DNA of 64,000 bases from Rhodothermales bacterium. Lineage in GTDB: Bacteria > Bacteroidota > Rhodothermia > Rhodothermales > JAHQVL01. The stretch spans positions 15,101 through 79,100 of the forward strand of contig JAWKNW010000026.1 in the NCBI GenBank assembly GCA_041391505.1. The letters are read 5' to 3'. Under the pieces are notes generated by a model that saw only the letters and a program-made list of their open reading frames with translations, ran no database searches and had not been told where the DNA came from. This document shows, one piece after another, positions 18,975 to 27,362 of this stretch. Both the position numbers and the translations under genes were made by a program. The stretch's first letter is position 1, and each line of letters starts with the position of its first letter.

Positions 18975-20714
18975 ATGATTCGATCGATCTGCACGCCGGC
19001 CAGCCATCTCGCCGCGGCGCTCGCGTTTTTGCTGATCCTGGCCACGCCGGCGGCGGCCCAGCCGGGGCAGGCCTCGAACCCGCAGGAGGCCCTGCCTCCC
19101 GTCACCCGGACGTATGCCATCGTCAACGCCCGCATCGTGCAGGCGCCGGGCCGCGAAATCCCGCGCGGGACGGTGCTCGTCCGCGACGGGCTCATCGCCG
19201 CCGTGGGCGCGAACGTCGCGGTGCCGTTTGACGCCGAGCGGATTCCCGGCGACTCCCTCGTCGTCTACGCCGGCTTCATCGACGGGCTCTCGAACGCCGG
19301 CATCCCCCAGCCTAAGCGCGAGGACAACAGCGGCCCGGTGAGCCGCGCCAACCCGCCCGACGACAAGGCGGGCATCCAGCCGGAACGGTTCGCGCACGCG
19401 ATGATCGACCCGGCGGACAAATCGATCGCCGATCTGCGGAACGCCGGCTTCACCGCCGCGCACGTCGTCCCGCATGGCAACATGCTGCCCGGATCGGGCG
19501 CGGTCATCCTCCTCGCCGGCGCCTCCGCCCGCGAGATGGTGCTCGTGCCCGACGCCTCGATGTTTTTCCAGTTTGACGGCGCCCGCCGGATGTACCCCGC
19601 GACGCCGATGGGCGTCATGGCCAAATTCCGGCAGCTCTATCGCGAGGCCGAGCGCCGCAAGCAGATCGAGACGCTCTACGCCGCCAATTCCCGGGGCATC
19701 GCCCGGCCCGAATACGACCCGGTGCACTACGCCTTTTTCCCGGTCATCGACCGCGACAAGCCTGTTTTTGTCTATGCCGACAACGCCCTGGAAATCTACC
19801 GCGCCTTCCGCCTCCAGGAAGCGCTCGGCTTCCCGCTCATCCTCGGCGGCATCTACCAGGCCTTCGATGCGATGGACCAGCTCGCCGCGCACAACGTCCC
19901 GATGTTCCTGACGCTCAAGCTCCCCAAGGAAGACGACAAAAAGGGCAAGGGCGATAGCGTGAGCGTCGCCGGCTTCGACCCCGCCTTCCGCGCCGCCGGG
20001 TATGCCGACGTCGAAAAGGAAACCAAAAACCTCGAGGCGCGGCAGGAGATCTTCCGCCGGCAATACATCCGCGCCGCGGCGGATCTGCACGACGCCGGCC
20101 TCGTGTTCGGCTTCAGCACGAAGGACGTCAAGCCCGCCGATATCCACAAGAACCTGCGCAAGATGGTCGCCGCCGGCCTTCCGGAGGAGACGGCGCTCGC
20201 CGCGCTGACGACCGACGCGGCCCGGATGCTCGATCTGTCCGATAACCTCGGCACGGTCGAGACCGGCAAGATCGCCAACCTCGTCGTGGCCGACGGCCCC
20301 CTCTTCGCCGAAAAAACCGCGCTCGAGCTGGTGTTCGTCGACGGCGTCAAATACAAGGTCGAGGCCCCGAGGGCGGAGGCCAACGGCCGGCGCGGCGGCA
20401 GCGAGCGCCCGAGCGCCGTCGGCAGCTGGCGCTTCGTGGCCGAGAGTGCCAACCTGCGCGGCGTCATCGCCATCACCGGCACGGCCGACAACCTGGAGGG
20501 CACGATCGAAGCCGAAGGGCTCACCCTGCGGACCCTGCAGAACGTCACGCTCGACGGCGAGACGCTTCGTTTCGAGTTCTCCCTCGAAGACATGGGCGCG
20601 CTGAAAGCCGTCCTGACGATCGACGGGGACGCGCTCGACGGAGCCTTCGAATCCGAAACCGCCGGCTCGATGCCCGTCACCGCCACACGCCAGGCGCCCG
20701 GCCGGCAAGGCTGA
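18975..20714 (+). CDS. Exported amidohydrolase-family protein, metal motif degenerate (1 of 3)
   Basis: This 579-residue protein has a signal peptide 'AAALAFLLILATPAAAQ'. The N-terminal amidohydrolase beta-domain is clear ('GTVLVRDGLIAAVGANVAV') and the family's C-terminal signature is present ('LGTVETGKIANLVVADG'). Where active members have DxHxH after 'GFID', this one reads 'YAGFIDGLSNAG', so the first metal ligands are missing. A further ~110-residue beta-rich extension follows the barrel. I chose the ATG at 18975 because upstream in-frame codons run into the octamer repeat. It is the first of three consecutive amidohydrolase genes with 55- and 62-nt gaps, probably one operon. Confidence 0.8.
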   Translation: MIRSICTPASHLAAALAFLLILATPAAAQPGQASNPQEALPPVTRTYAIVNARIVQAPGREIPRGTVLVRDGLIAAVGANVAVPFDAERIPGDSLVVYAGFIDGLSNAGIPQPKREDNSGPVSRANPPDDKAGIQPERFAHAMIDPADKSIADLRNAGFTAAHVVPHGNMLPGSGAVILLAGASAREMVLVPDASMFFQFDGARRMYPATPMGVMAKFRQLYREAERRKQIETLYAANSRGIARPEYDPVHYAFFPVIDRDKPVFVYADNALEIYRAFRLQEALGFPLILGGIYQAFDAMDQLAAHNVPMFLTLKLPKEDDKKGKGDSVSVAGFDPAFRAAGYADVEKETKNLEARQEIFRRQYIRAAADLHDAGLVFGFSTKDVKPADIHKNLRKMVAAGLPEETALAALTTDAARMLDLSDNLGTVETGKIANLVVADGPLFAEKTALELVFVDGVKYKVEAPRAEANGRRGGSERPSAVGSWRFVAESANLRGVIAITGTADNLEGTIEAEGLTLRTLQNVTLDGETLRFEFSLEDMGALKAVLTIDGDALDGAFESETAGSMPVTATRQAPGRQG

Positions 20715-20769
20715 CGCCCCCCGAAAGCACGCCCGAACTTCGCACGAGAGCCTACCTACCGGCAACGAC

Positions 20770-22143
20770 ATGAAACGCGCCCTGATCTTTCTGCTAACCA
20801 GCATGGCCCTGCTCGGTATCACGCCGGCGAACGCCCAGGATACCGGCGACATCCTGATCAAAAACGGGACGGTCCTGACGGTCACGAACGGCACCCTGCC
20901 CAACACCGACGTCCTGATCCGCGACGGCAAGATCGCGCGGGTGGCCGCCGGCCTCAGCGCTCCGCGCGGCGTCCGCGTGGTGGACGCCACCGGGATGTAC
21001 GTGATGCCCGGCATCATCGACGCGCATTCGCACAATGCGCTCAGCTCGATCAACGAAGGCACCGCGCCGGTGACCTCCGAGGTCACCATGGAGGATGTGA
21101 TCGACCCGTTCGACATCGGCATCTACCGGGCCCTCGCCGGCGGCGTCACCACCATCCACGCCATGCACGGCTCGGCCAACGTCATCGGCGGCCAGTGCGA
21201 GACGCTCAAACTGCGCTACGGCCTGACCAACCCGGACCTGCTCAAGATGGAGGGCGCCCCGCGGACGATCAAGTTCGCCCTCGGCGAAAACCCCACGCGC
21301 AACCACGGCAGCGAAGGGATTCACCCCTCCTCGCGCATGGGCGTCGAGCTGGTCCTGCGCAAGGCGTTCGACGAGGCGCACCGGTACATGGAGGCATGGG
21401 ACGCCTACGAGAAAGAGCGCATCACCAACCTCCGCGCCATCCCGCCGGCGTACAACCAGCGGCTGGAGGTCATCGCCGACATCATCCGCGGCGACGTGCT
21501 CGTCCAGGCCCATTCCTACCGGGCGGATGAGATCGTGATGCTCGTCAACGTCCTGCGCGACAACGGCGTCAAGAAGCTCAACCTCCAGCATGCCAACGAG
21601 GCGTTTAAAGTCGCCCCCGAGCTGGCCGAATTCGGCGCGACCGCCTCGGTGTTTGCCGACTGGTGGGCCTACAAGTTCGAGGTCTACTACTCGACCGCCT
21701 ACAACGCGGCGATCCTCACGCGCAACGGCGTCACGACATCGATCAACTCGGACTCCGGCGAACTCATTCGCCACCTCTACCACGAGGCCGCGAAAACCCA
21801 GCGCTACGGCGACCTCAACGACGACGAGGCGCTGGCCCTGATCACCATCAACCCGGCCATGCAGCTCGGCATCGCGAACCGCGTCGGCTCCATCGAGGTC
21901 GGCAAGGACGGCGACATCGCCCTCTTCAACGCGCACCCGCTGTCGGTGTACGCCGTGCCCCAGCTGACCATCGTCGACGGCATCGTCCGGTTCGACATCG
22001 AAAACGACCCCGACGACATGCGCCTCACCGTCGACCCGGACGAGCCCGTCGAGCAGACCCTGCTGATGACGCGCGAGGATCACGACCGCGACATGGAGGG
22101 GGTGTTCGATCTCTACGACTTCTTCGCCGGCGAAAACGAATGA
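20770..22143 (+). CDS. Exported amidohydrolase with intact metal motif (2 of 3)
   Basis: This 457-residue protein has a signal peptide 'ALIFLLTSMALLGITPANAQ'. The core shows 'GTVLTVTNGTLPNTDVLIRD', the metal-binding 'GIIDAHSH', further candidate ligands in 'VQAHSYRAD' and 'LQHANEAF', and the catalytic Asp in 'TSINSDSGEL', ending with 'VGSIEVGKDGDIALF'. This resembles the imidazolonepropionase/prolidase-like branch, whose members hydrolyse cyclic amides or dipeptides. The periplasmic substrate cannot be read from sequence. It is the only one of the three tandem genes with a complete HxH site, so it is the likeliest catalytic member. Confidence 0.85.
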   Translation: MKRALIFLLTSMALLGITPANAQDTGDILIKNGTVLTVTNGTLPNTDVLIRDGKIARVAAGLSAPRGVRVVDATGMYVMPGIIDAHSHNALSSINEGTAPVTSEVTMEDVIDPFDIGIYRALAGGVTTIHAMHGSANVIGGQCETLKLRYGLTNPDLLKMEGAPRTIKFALGENPTRNHGSEGIHPSSRMGVELVLRKAFDEAHRYMEAWDAYEKERITNLRAIPPAYNQRLEVIADIIRGDVLVQAHSYRADEIVMLVNVLRDNGVKKLNLQHANEAFKVAPELAEFGATASVFADWWAYKFEVYYSTAYNAAILTRNGVTTSINSDSGELIRHLYHEAAKTQRYGDLNDDEALALITINPAMQLGIANRVGSIEVGKDGDIALFNAHPLSVYAVPQLTIVDGIVRFDIENDPDDMRLTVDPDEPVEQTLLMTREDHDRDMEGVFDLYDFFAGENE

Positions 22144-22205
22144 CCGTCCCGCATCCGGCCATCGCGCACCTGAACCGCCACCGCTTACCCGACGCACACC
22201 GTCTC

Positions 22206-23573
22206 ATGAAATCATCCTCTTTCTTCGCCTTCCTGCTTCTCGGGCTCCTGCTGGCGCCGGCCGCGGCCGCCCAGCCGCAGATCGACGGCGAGCCCAAAGC
22301 GCGGCGCGGCACGTTCGCCGTCACCAACGTCCGCATCGAGACCGTGTCGAGCGGCGTGATCGAGTCCGGCACGATCGTTATCGAAAACGACCTCATCGTC
22401 GCGATCGGGGCCAACGTGACGATACCTCCCGGCGCGGAGATCATCGACGGGGCCGGCCAGACGGCCTATCCGGGCATGATCGACTCGGGCACGCGGCTCG
22501 GCCTCGTCGAAGTCGGTTCGGATCCACGCACGATCGACTTCCGGGAAGTCGGCGACGTCACCCCGCACGTCGAGGCGCTCACCGCCATCAACCCCAACTC
22601 CGTCGCCATCCCCGTCACCCGCGTGAGCGGCGTTACGACGGTGATTTCCGCCCCGACCGGCGGCCTCTTCCCGGGCAAGGCGGCGCTGGTGAACCTGCAC
22701 GGCTACACGCCGGAGCAGATGAGCGTCGGCGGGGTACAGCTGATGACCCTGACCTTCCCGACGTCGGCGCGCCGCGGCCGGTTCGACCAGCGGTCCGAGG
22801 AAGACGTGAAGAAAGCCTACGACGAGGCCATCCAGAAGCTCGACGGCATCTGGGAAGACGCGAAGCTGTACGCGCGGATCGACTCGGCCTACCGCGCCAA
22901 CCCCGACGCCGGCCGCCGGCCGGAGTACAACCCGGAGATGACGGCGATGCTACCCGTCGTCCGCGGCCAGATGCCGCTCCTGGTGACGGTGGAGGCGGCG
23001 AAGGATATCACCGCCGCGATCGCGTGGGTGAAGAAGCAGCGCGTCGCCCGCCCGGTATTCAGCGGCGTGGCGGAAGGCTGGCGCGTGGCGGACGAACTGG
23101 CGGAAGCCGGCATCCCCTGCATCGTCGGCCCCATGCTGTCCACCCCGACACGCGACGCCGACCGGTACGACAAGGCGTATGCGAACATCGGCCTCCTGCA
23201 CAAAGCGGGGGTCAAGGTAGCCATCCAGACGGGCGACGCGGAGAACGTGCGCAACCTGCCCTTCAACGCCGGCTTCGCGGCGACCTACGGGATGGGCCGG
23301 GAAGAAGCGCTGCGCGCCGTGACGCTCGCGCCGGCGGAGATCTTCGGCGTGGCCGATCAGCTGGGCTCGCTGGAAGTGGGGAAAAAAGCCAACCTCTTTA
23401 TCGCCAACGGCGACCCGTTCGAGACGAAGACGAAGATCACGAAGGTCTTCATCGACGGCTACGACATCCCGCTGGAAAACCGCCAGACCCGCCTCTACGA
23501 GGAATTCCTGGAGCGCACCCCCGGCCTGGAGAAACACCCGAAAGCCCCGGAAGTGGCGGCGCCGACTGGGTGA
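22206..23573 (+). CDS. Exported amidohydrolase-family protein, metal motif degenerate (3 of 3)
   Basis: This 455-residue protein has a signal peptide 'FAFLLLGLLLAPAAAAQ'. The N-terminal beta-domain is present ('GTIVIENDLIVAIGANVTI') and the C-terminal signature is 'LGSLEVGKKANLFIANGD', but the expected HxH is replaced by 'YPGMIDSGTRLGL'. A candidate late Asp remains in 'VAIQTGDAEN'. In the missing HxH it resembles member 1 more than member 2. The ATG at 22206 places the signal peptide correctly. Its stop is 9 nt before heptamer locus 3. It may be a non-metal or partner subunit of member 2; this is inference. Confidence 0.8.
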   Translation: MKSSSFFAFLLLGLLLAPAAAAQPQIDGEPKARRGTFAVTNVRIETVSSGVIESGTIVIENDLIVAIGANVTIPPGAEIIDGAGQTAYPGMIDSGTRLGLVEVGSDPRTIDFREVGDVTPHVEALTAINPNSVAIPVTRVSGVTTVISAPTGGLFPGKAALVNLHGYTPEQMSVGGVQLMTLTFPTSARRGRFDQRSEEDVKKAYDEAIQKLDGIWEDAKLYARIDSAYRANPDAGRRPEYNPEMTAMLPVVRGQMPLLVTVEAAKDITAAIAWVKKQRVARPVFSGVAEGWRVADELAEAGIPCIVGPMLSTPTRDADRYDKAYANIGLLHKAGVKVAIQTGDAENVRNLPFNAGFAATYGMGREEALRAVTLAPAEIFGVADQLGSLEVGKKANLFIANGDPFETKTKITKVFIDGYDIPLENRQTRLYEEFLERTPGLEKHPKAPEVAAPTG

Positions 23574-23582
23574 GTGTATTGT

Positions 23583-23738
23583 AAATCGTAGATCGCAAAT
23601 CGTAGATCGCAAATCGTAGATCGCAAATCGTAGATCGCAAATCGTAGATCGCAAATCGTAGATCGCAAATCGTAGATCGCAAATGGGTCCCTGGACAAAC
23701 CCTGCGATTTATGATTTTCGATTTGCGATTTGCGATTC
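23583..23738. repeat. Heptamer repeat locus 3: seven perfect 14-mers facing an inverted heptamer arm
   Basis: The left arm is seven perfect tandem copies of the 14-mer aaatcgtagatcgc (23583-23680), each being two 7-nt half-units. After 23 nt the right arm has five 7-nt units in reverse sense (23704-23738: gcgattt, atgattt, tcgattt, gcgattt, gcgattc). The right arm enters the 3' end of the convergent epimerase gene, whose last residues 'SQIANRKS' are encoded by repeat units. There are no spacers, so it is not a CRISPR. Confidence 0.95.
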
Positions 23739-24665
23739 AAACTGTTCGATCGTAGCCCGGATGCCGTCTCGCAGGGGCGTTTCGTAGATCGTGGGGATGT
23801 GCCGGCGAAACGTGACCGTGTCGAACTCGGCCGGGAAGGGCAGGTCGTTTTGCTTGAACGTGACCTGCGCGCCGGGGCGCAGCGCCCGGATGATGTCCAC
23901 CACCTCCGCAACTTCCACCGCCTTCGTGTCCAGGTTGAACACGAAGCTGCCGTCGAGCGGCCGCGTCGCGGCGTCGATGAACTGCTGCGCGACGTCGGAC
24001 GCCCACTGGAACTGCATCGGGCCGCTGAAGCCGATCTCGAACGCCTCGCCCTTCGCCGCGGCGAGCATGGCCTTGGTCGGATCGCTCGTCAGCCCCTGAT
24101 CCCGCCCCACGCCGTACACCGTGAACGGACGCAGCGCGATGCTGCTGATGCTGTTTTCGCGCCAGTACACCTCCGCCGTCCCCTCGTTCGCGCGTTTGTA
24201 GACGCCGTACAGCGTCCGCGGCTTGAGGGGGCTGGCGTCGTCGATGACCGTATCGGCATAATCCTCGGGCGCGCCGTAGACGGCGATGGACGAAGCATAG
24301 GCCAGATGGCGAATGCCGGCCGCCCGCGCCGCCTCGAACACGTTCACGGTCCCCACCACGTTCACCTGCGCCCCCAGCACCGGGTTGGCCCGGCAAAACG
24401 GCACCTGCAGCGCGGCCAGATGGATGATGTGCGTGACGCCCTGGCCGGTCACCGTATCCACCACCTGCGCGGTGTCCGTGAGGTCGCCCCGGACGTACGA
24501 GATGGCCTCCTGCTCGCGGCTCGACAGCAGCATGTCGACCCGGTGCCGCGTATCGCTGAGATCGAAGCTGACGACCCGGTGGCCGGCGTGGACGAGATGG
24601 CGTAGCGCCCAGGCGCCGATGCACCCCATGGCGCCGGTGACGAGAAATACGGGAGGGGGATTCAA
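23709..24665 (-). CDS. NAD-dependent epimerase/dehydratase (extended SDR)
   Basis: This 318-residue protein has a Rossmann motif 'TGAMGCIG' near the N-terminus, 'HLAALQVPFCRANP', the Ser segment 'YASSIAVYGAPED' and the YxxxK motif 'YGVYK', typical of nucleotide-sugar or uronate epimerases/dehydrogenases. It is the last gene of the minus-strand sugar cluster, 23 nt after the outer-membrane protein gene. The C-terminal 'SQIANRKS' comes from heptamer repeat units, so the original stop codon may have been lost or the end replaced when the repeat arose. The precise sugar substrate is unknown. Confidence 0.85.
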   Translation of the reverse strand: MNPPPVFLVTGAMGCIGAWALRHLVHAGHRVVSFDLSDTRHRVDMLLSSREQEAISYVRGDLTDTAQVVDTVTGQGVTHIIHLAALQVPFCRANPVLGAQVNVVGTVNVFEAARAAGIRHLAYASSIAVYGAPEDYADTVIDDASPLKPRTLYGVYKRANEGTAEVYWRENSISSIALRPFTVYGVGRDQGLTSDPTKAMLAAAKGEAFEIGFSGPMQFQWASDVAQQFIDAATRPLDGSFVFNLDTKAVEVAEVVDIIRALRPGAQVTFKQNDLPFPAEFDTVTFRRHIPTIYETPLRDGIRATIEQFESQIANRKS

Positions 24666-24688
24666 AACGGATTGGGATAAAGGAGGAG

Positions 24689-25588
24689 TTAGCGATTTCC
24701 GAACGGCACCACCAGCGCCAGCCAGGGCAGGACGATCAGGCGATCGACTTCGAAGCCAAAGGGCACCATGCCGCCGTAGTCGATCGAAATCCGCGACGCA
24801 ATGTAGCGGCCGCCGAACAGGGCGAGGCCCGCGCTCTCCTCGCCCGTGGAGATAATATAACTCTCAAACAGCAGGTAGCTGCGCTTCCCCTGACGGGACA
24901 TCGCGCTGAGCGTGAGGGCAGGATGCCGGCCCCAGTCGCGGCCGGCAAAACCGTAGCCGAGTCCGAACGAGACGTTGGCGTCGCGCGACCCGTACGTGCC
25001 GATGCCGTAGACGATGCCGGCGGCGCCGTCTTCGCTGCCGAATCCGCCCACCAGCGTGCCAGCCAGCGCGCCGATACCCAGGTTAAATTTGTCGGGGACG
25101 ATCGGGAGGGACAGCTTCGGCGTGATCCAGGCTGGAAACGCCTCGCCGCCCCATAAAAACAAGGGCACGAGACCCAGACCGATGGTCGCGTGATCCGTCA
25201 CGCCGATACTGATCTGGTTGAAGAAAATCCAGACGTTCTGGTAGTACCCCTCCCCCTTTCGGAGTCCGTACCCGTTCGGCCCCCAGAAATACCGCGTCGC
25301 CTGCGGATTGCGCGCCCAGATTTCGCCGCTGTCTCGCCGGCGGGCGTCGACGACCTCCATCCGCACGATCAGCTCCTCTCGGATGGACACCACGCCGATC
25401 GTGTCGGTCTCCAGCCGGATGGCGCCGGCGACGCGCTCGACGATCTTGCCGACATACTCGTTGCCGTCCCGCGTCACGATGCGCCAGACTTGCGCGGTAT
25501 CCGCCGGCGCCTGGGCCGATGCCGCACCGGCACTCGCCATCCATAATGCCAGCAGCGCGGCAACAAGGACGCGTTGGTTACTCGTCAT
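24689..25588 (-). CDS. Secreted beta-rich protein, probable outer-membrane barrel
   Basis: This 299-residue protein has a signal peptide 'ALLALWMASAGAASAQ'. Residues ~35-85 form a small beta domain ('ITRDGNEYVGKIVERV', 'TDTIGVVSIREELIVRM'), and from ~100 the sequence alternates aromatic and Gly-rich strands ('GIGALAGTLVGGFGSEDG', 'VSFGLGYGFAGRDWGRH') to the terminal 'VPFGNR', consistent with an outer-membrane barrel. No family name is recognised. Its start lies 11 nt inside the end of the upstream SDR gene (ATGACGAG overlap), implying coupling to the sugar cluster. Confidence 0.7.
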   Translation of the reverse strand: MTSNQRVLVAALLALWMASAGAASAQAPADTAQVWRIVTRDGNEYVGKIVERVAGAIRLETDTIGVVSIREELIVRMEVVDARRRDSGEIWARNPQATRYFWGPNGYGLRKGEGYYQNVWIFFNQISIGVTDHATIGLGLVPLFLWGGEAFPAWITPKLSLPIVPDKFNLGIGALAGTLVGGFGSEDGAAGIVYGIGTYGSRDANVSFGLGYGFAGRDWGRHPALTLSAMSRQGKRSYLLFESYIISTGEESAGLALFGGRYIASRISIDYGGMVPFGFEVDRLIVLPWLALVVPFGNR

Positions 25589-26378
25589 GGGATTGTTCCA
25601 CGAAGTCCAGCCGGGGCGTGGGGCTCACGGCGGACCATCCACCGTCTACCACCAGCGTCTGCCCGGTGATCTGGTCGGAGGACGGGGCGAGCAAAAAGAG
25701 CGCCGCCCGGGCGATATCCGACGGGTAGGCGGGCCGGCGGCTGGGGGAGAGCTCGGACCAGTGCGCCTCGTAGTCGGGGTCGTCCGCCAGGTTGCGCGGG
25801 GTCACCGTGGCTCCGGGCGCCACGCAGTTGACGGTAATTTTGAAGGGAGACAGCTCCACCACGAGGTTGCGGGCCAGCATCTCCAGGCCGGCCTTCGTCA
25901 TGCTGTAGGCCGACAGATACTCGATCGCCTGATGGCCCGTCACCGACGACATGAAGAGGATGCGCCCACCCGTCCCCTGCTTCCGCATGTGGCGCGCGGC
26001 CGCCTGCGCGAGGAAAAAAGAGCCCCCGAGGTTGACGTTTAGGACACGCTGAAAATCTTCCGGCGTGTATTCGAGAAAGCTGTTCCACAGCGTCTGGCCG
26101 GCGTTCGCCACCGCGATGGTGATCTTGCCGCCCTCGCGCACGGCCTCGTCCACGAGCCCGCGCACCACGTTGACGTCCCCGACATCGCCCCCCATCCCGA
26201 TGCAATGCCCGCCCTGCTTCTGGATCGCCGTCGCGGCATTGTGGGCGCGCGTGCTGTCCACGTCATTCAGCACCACCACGGCCCCGCTGAGCGCCAGCAG
26301 CCGCGCGATTTCGAAGCCGATGCCTTCGCCGGCGCCGGTCACTACCGCGGAATGCCCGCTGAAGACTGATTTACGCAT
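25578..26378 (-). CDS. Short-chain dehydrogenase/reductase (cluster SDR 1)
   Basis: This 266-residue classical SDR has cofactor motif 'TGAGEGIGFEIA', Asn in 'VANAG', catalytic Ser in 'LFMSSVTG' and 'YSMTK', and the C-terminal 'GQTLVVDGGW'. The Asp in 'VVLNDVDS' after strand 2 suggests NAD preference. I chose the ATG at 26378: the upstream open frame to 26540 runs through heptamer locus 4 and has no SDR character. It probably oxidises a sugar or keto-sugar-acid intermediate of the cluster; the exact step is not assignable. Confidence 0.85.
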   Translation of the reverse strand: MRKSVFSGHSAVVTGAGEGIGFEIARLLALSGAVVVLNDVDSTRAHNAATAIQKQGGHCIGMGGDVGDVNVVRGLVDEAVREGGKITIAVANAGQTLWNSFLEYTPEDFQRVLNVNLGGSFFLAQAAARHMRKQGTGGRILFMSSVTGHQAIEYLSAYSMTKAGLEMLARNLVVELSPFKITVNCVAPGATVTPRNLADDPDYEAHWSELSPSRRPAYPSDIARAALFLLAPSSDQITGQTLVVDGGWSAVSPTPRLDFVEQSHDE

Positions 26379-26402
26379 AGGGGGATCGGATGGGTCAGGG
26401 GT

Positions 26403-26486
26403 GGGGTGCGGGATATGGGGTGCGGGATACGAGTTGTGGGATGCGGGATGTGAGATCCTGGATTCCGGGCGCTGGATATCGGGGAT
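26403..26486. repeat. Heptamer repeat locus 4 (GGGATGC type, single long arm)
   Basis: Twelve contiguous degenerate 7-nt units (ggggtgc, gggatat, ggggtgc, gggatac, gagttgt, gggatgc and so on) fill the gap between the two SDR genes. The right-hand reverse arm is vestigial (catcccgctc near 26490). The array keeps perfect 7-nt phase over 84 nt although almost no two units are identical. Confidence 0.85.
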
Positions 26487-26508
26487 CGAGCATCCCGCTC
26501 TCTTTCCC

Positions 26509-27261
26509 TCAAAACGTAGCGCGCCCGCCCGACAAATCAAACACGAAACCCGTGTTGAAGCTGGCTTCCTCGGAAACGATCCAGCATGAGATCGCGGCCG
26601 CCTCGTCGACGGTGCCCAGCCGGCCCATGGGGATCTTGGAGGCCATGTATTCGAGCATCTCGGGGGCGGTATCCTCGTTCATCGGGGTGCGGATGACCGC
26701 CGGCGCGAGGCCGTTGACCGTCACGCCCGTGCCGGCGTACTCCTTCCCGATGCCCTTGACCAGGCCCATCACGCCCGACTTGCTCGCCGCGTAGCCGGCC
26801 ATGCCCGGGTTGCCCTCCTTGCCGCCGATGGAGGCGATTAGCAGGATGCGCCCGTACGACCGCTTGAGCATCGGACCGATCGCGTATTTCGTCATCAGGA
26901 ACGAGCCGGTCAGGTTGATGTCGACCACCTGGCGAAACGACGCCGCGTCGTAGTCGAGAATCTTGGTCGACGTCGGTCCGACCACGCCGGCGCAGTTGAT
27001 CATCACGTCGAGCCGGCCGAAACGGCCGACCACATCGTCGATGGCCTCCTTCACGCCGGGCTCGCTGGTCACGTCCACCCCGTAGGTGGCGGCGTCCATC
27101 TCATCGGACCGGAAGCCCGCCGCGGCCTTGTCCAGCAGGGCCTGGTCGCGGTCGAACAAAACGACCGTAGCGCCCTCACGCGCCAGCCGGCGACCGATCG
27201 CCAGCCCGATCCCGCTCGCGCCGCCCGTCACGATGGCGACCTGGTTTTCGAATCGATTCAT
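26509..27261 (-). CDS. Short-chain dehydrogenase/reductase (cluster SDR 2)
   Basis: This 250-residue classical SDR has 'TGGASGIGLAIGRRL', 'NCAGVVGP', Ser in 'LLIASIGGKEG', 'YAASK' and a C-terminal 'DLSGGRATF'. The Asp in 'VVLFDRDQ' suggests NAD. In style it is close to 2-keto-3-deoxy-L-fuconate-type and related polyol dehydrogenases, which oxidise products of sugar-acid dehydratases. Its neighbour at 27363 is such a dehydratase, so this is a reasonable role, but not proven. Confidence 0.85.
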   Translation of the reverse strand: MNRFENQVAIVTGGASGIGLAIGRRLAREGATVVLFDRDQALLDKAAAGFRSDEMDAATYGVDVTSEPGVKEAIDDVVGRFGRLDVMINCAGVVGPTSTKILDYDAASFRQVVDINLTGSFLMTKYAIGPMLKRSYGRILLIASIGGKEGNPGMAGYAASKSGVMGLVKGIGKEYAGTGVTVNGLAPAVIRTPMNEDTAPEMLEYMASKIPMGRLGTVDEAAAISCWIVSEEASFNTGFVFDLSGGRATF

Positions 27262-27267
27262 GGTAGG

Positions 27268-27353
27268 GGTTCAAGGATGGAGGTTCAATGTGCAAGGATT
27301 GGGAGGGAAGGTCCGCGAACGACGTCCTTGAACCTCAAACCTTGAACCTTGCA
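27268..27353. repeat. Heptamer repeat locus 5 (GGTTCAA type, facing arms)
   Basis: The left arm has five units (27268-27302: ggttcaa, ggatgga, ggttcaa, tgtgcaa, ggattgg) and the right arm has four (27326-27353: ccttgaa, cctcaaa, ccttgaa, ccttgca), with a 23-nt spacer. The right arm ends 9 nt before the stop codon of the dehydratase gene and the left arm lies against the SDR 2 start codon. Confidence 0.9.
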
Positions 27354-27362
27354 CCGTTACCC

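Noticed and set aside
23449..23682. Minus-strand ORF with a repeating peptide 'DLRFAIYDLRSTIC'
   Set aside because: It is a direct translation of the 14-mer tandem repeat. Since 7 and 14 are not multiples of three, the peptide repeat is a by-product and has no start or domain support.
23583..23738. CRISPR array
   Set aside because: Units are 14 nt, contiguous and without spacers; no cas genes are present.
26379..26540. N-terminal extension of SDR 1 to 26540
   Set aside because: The extra 54 residues are encoded by heptamer locus 4 and lack SDR character; the ATG at 26378 gives the normal N-terminus.
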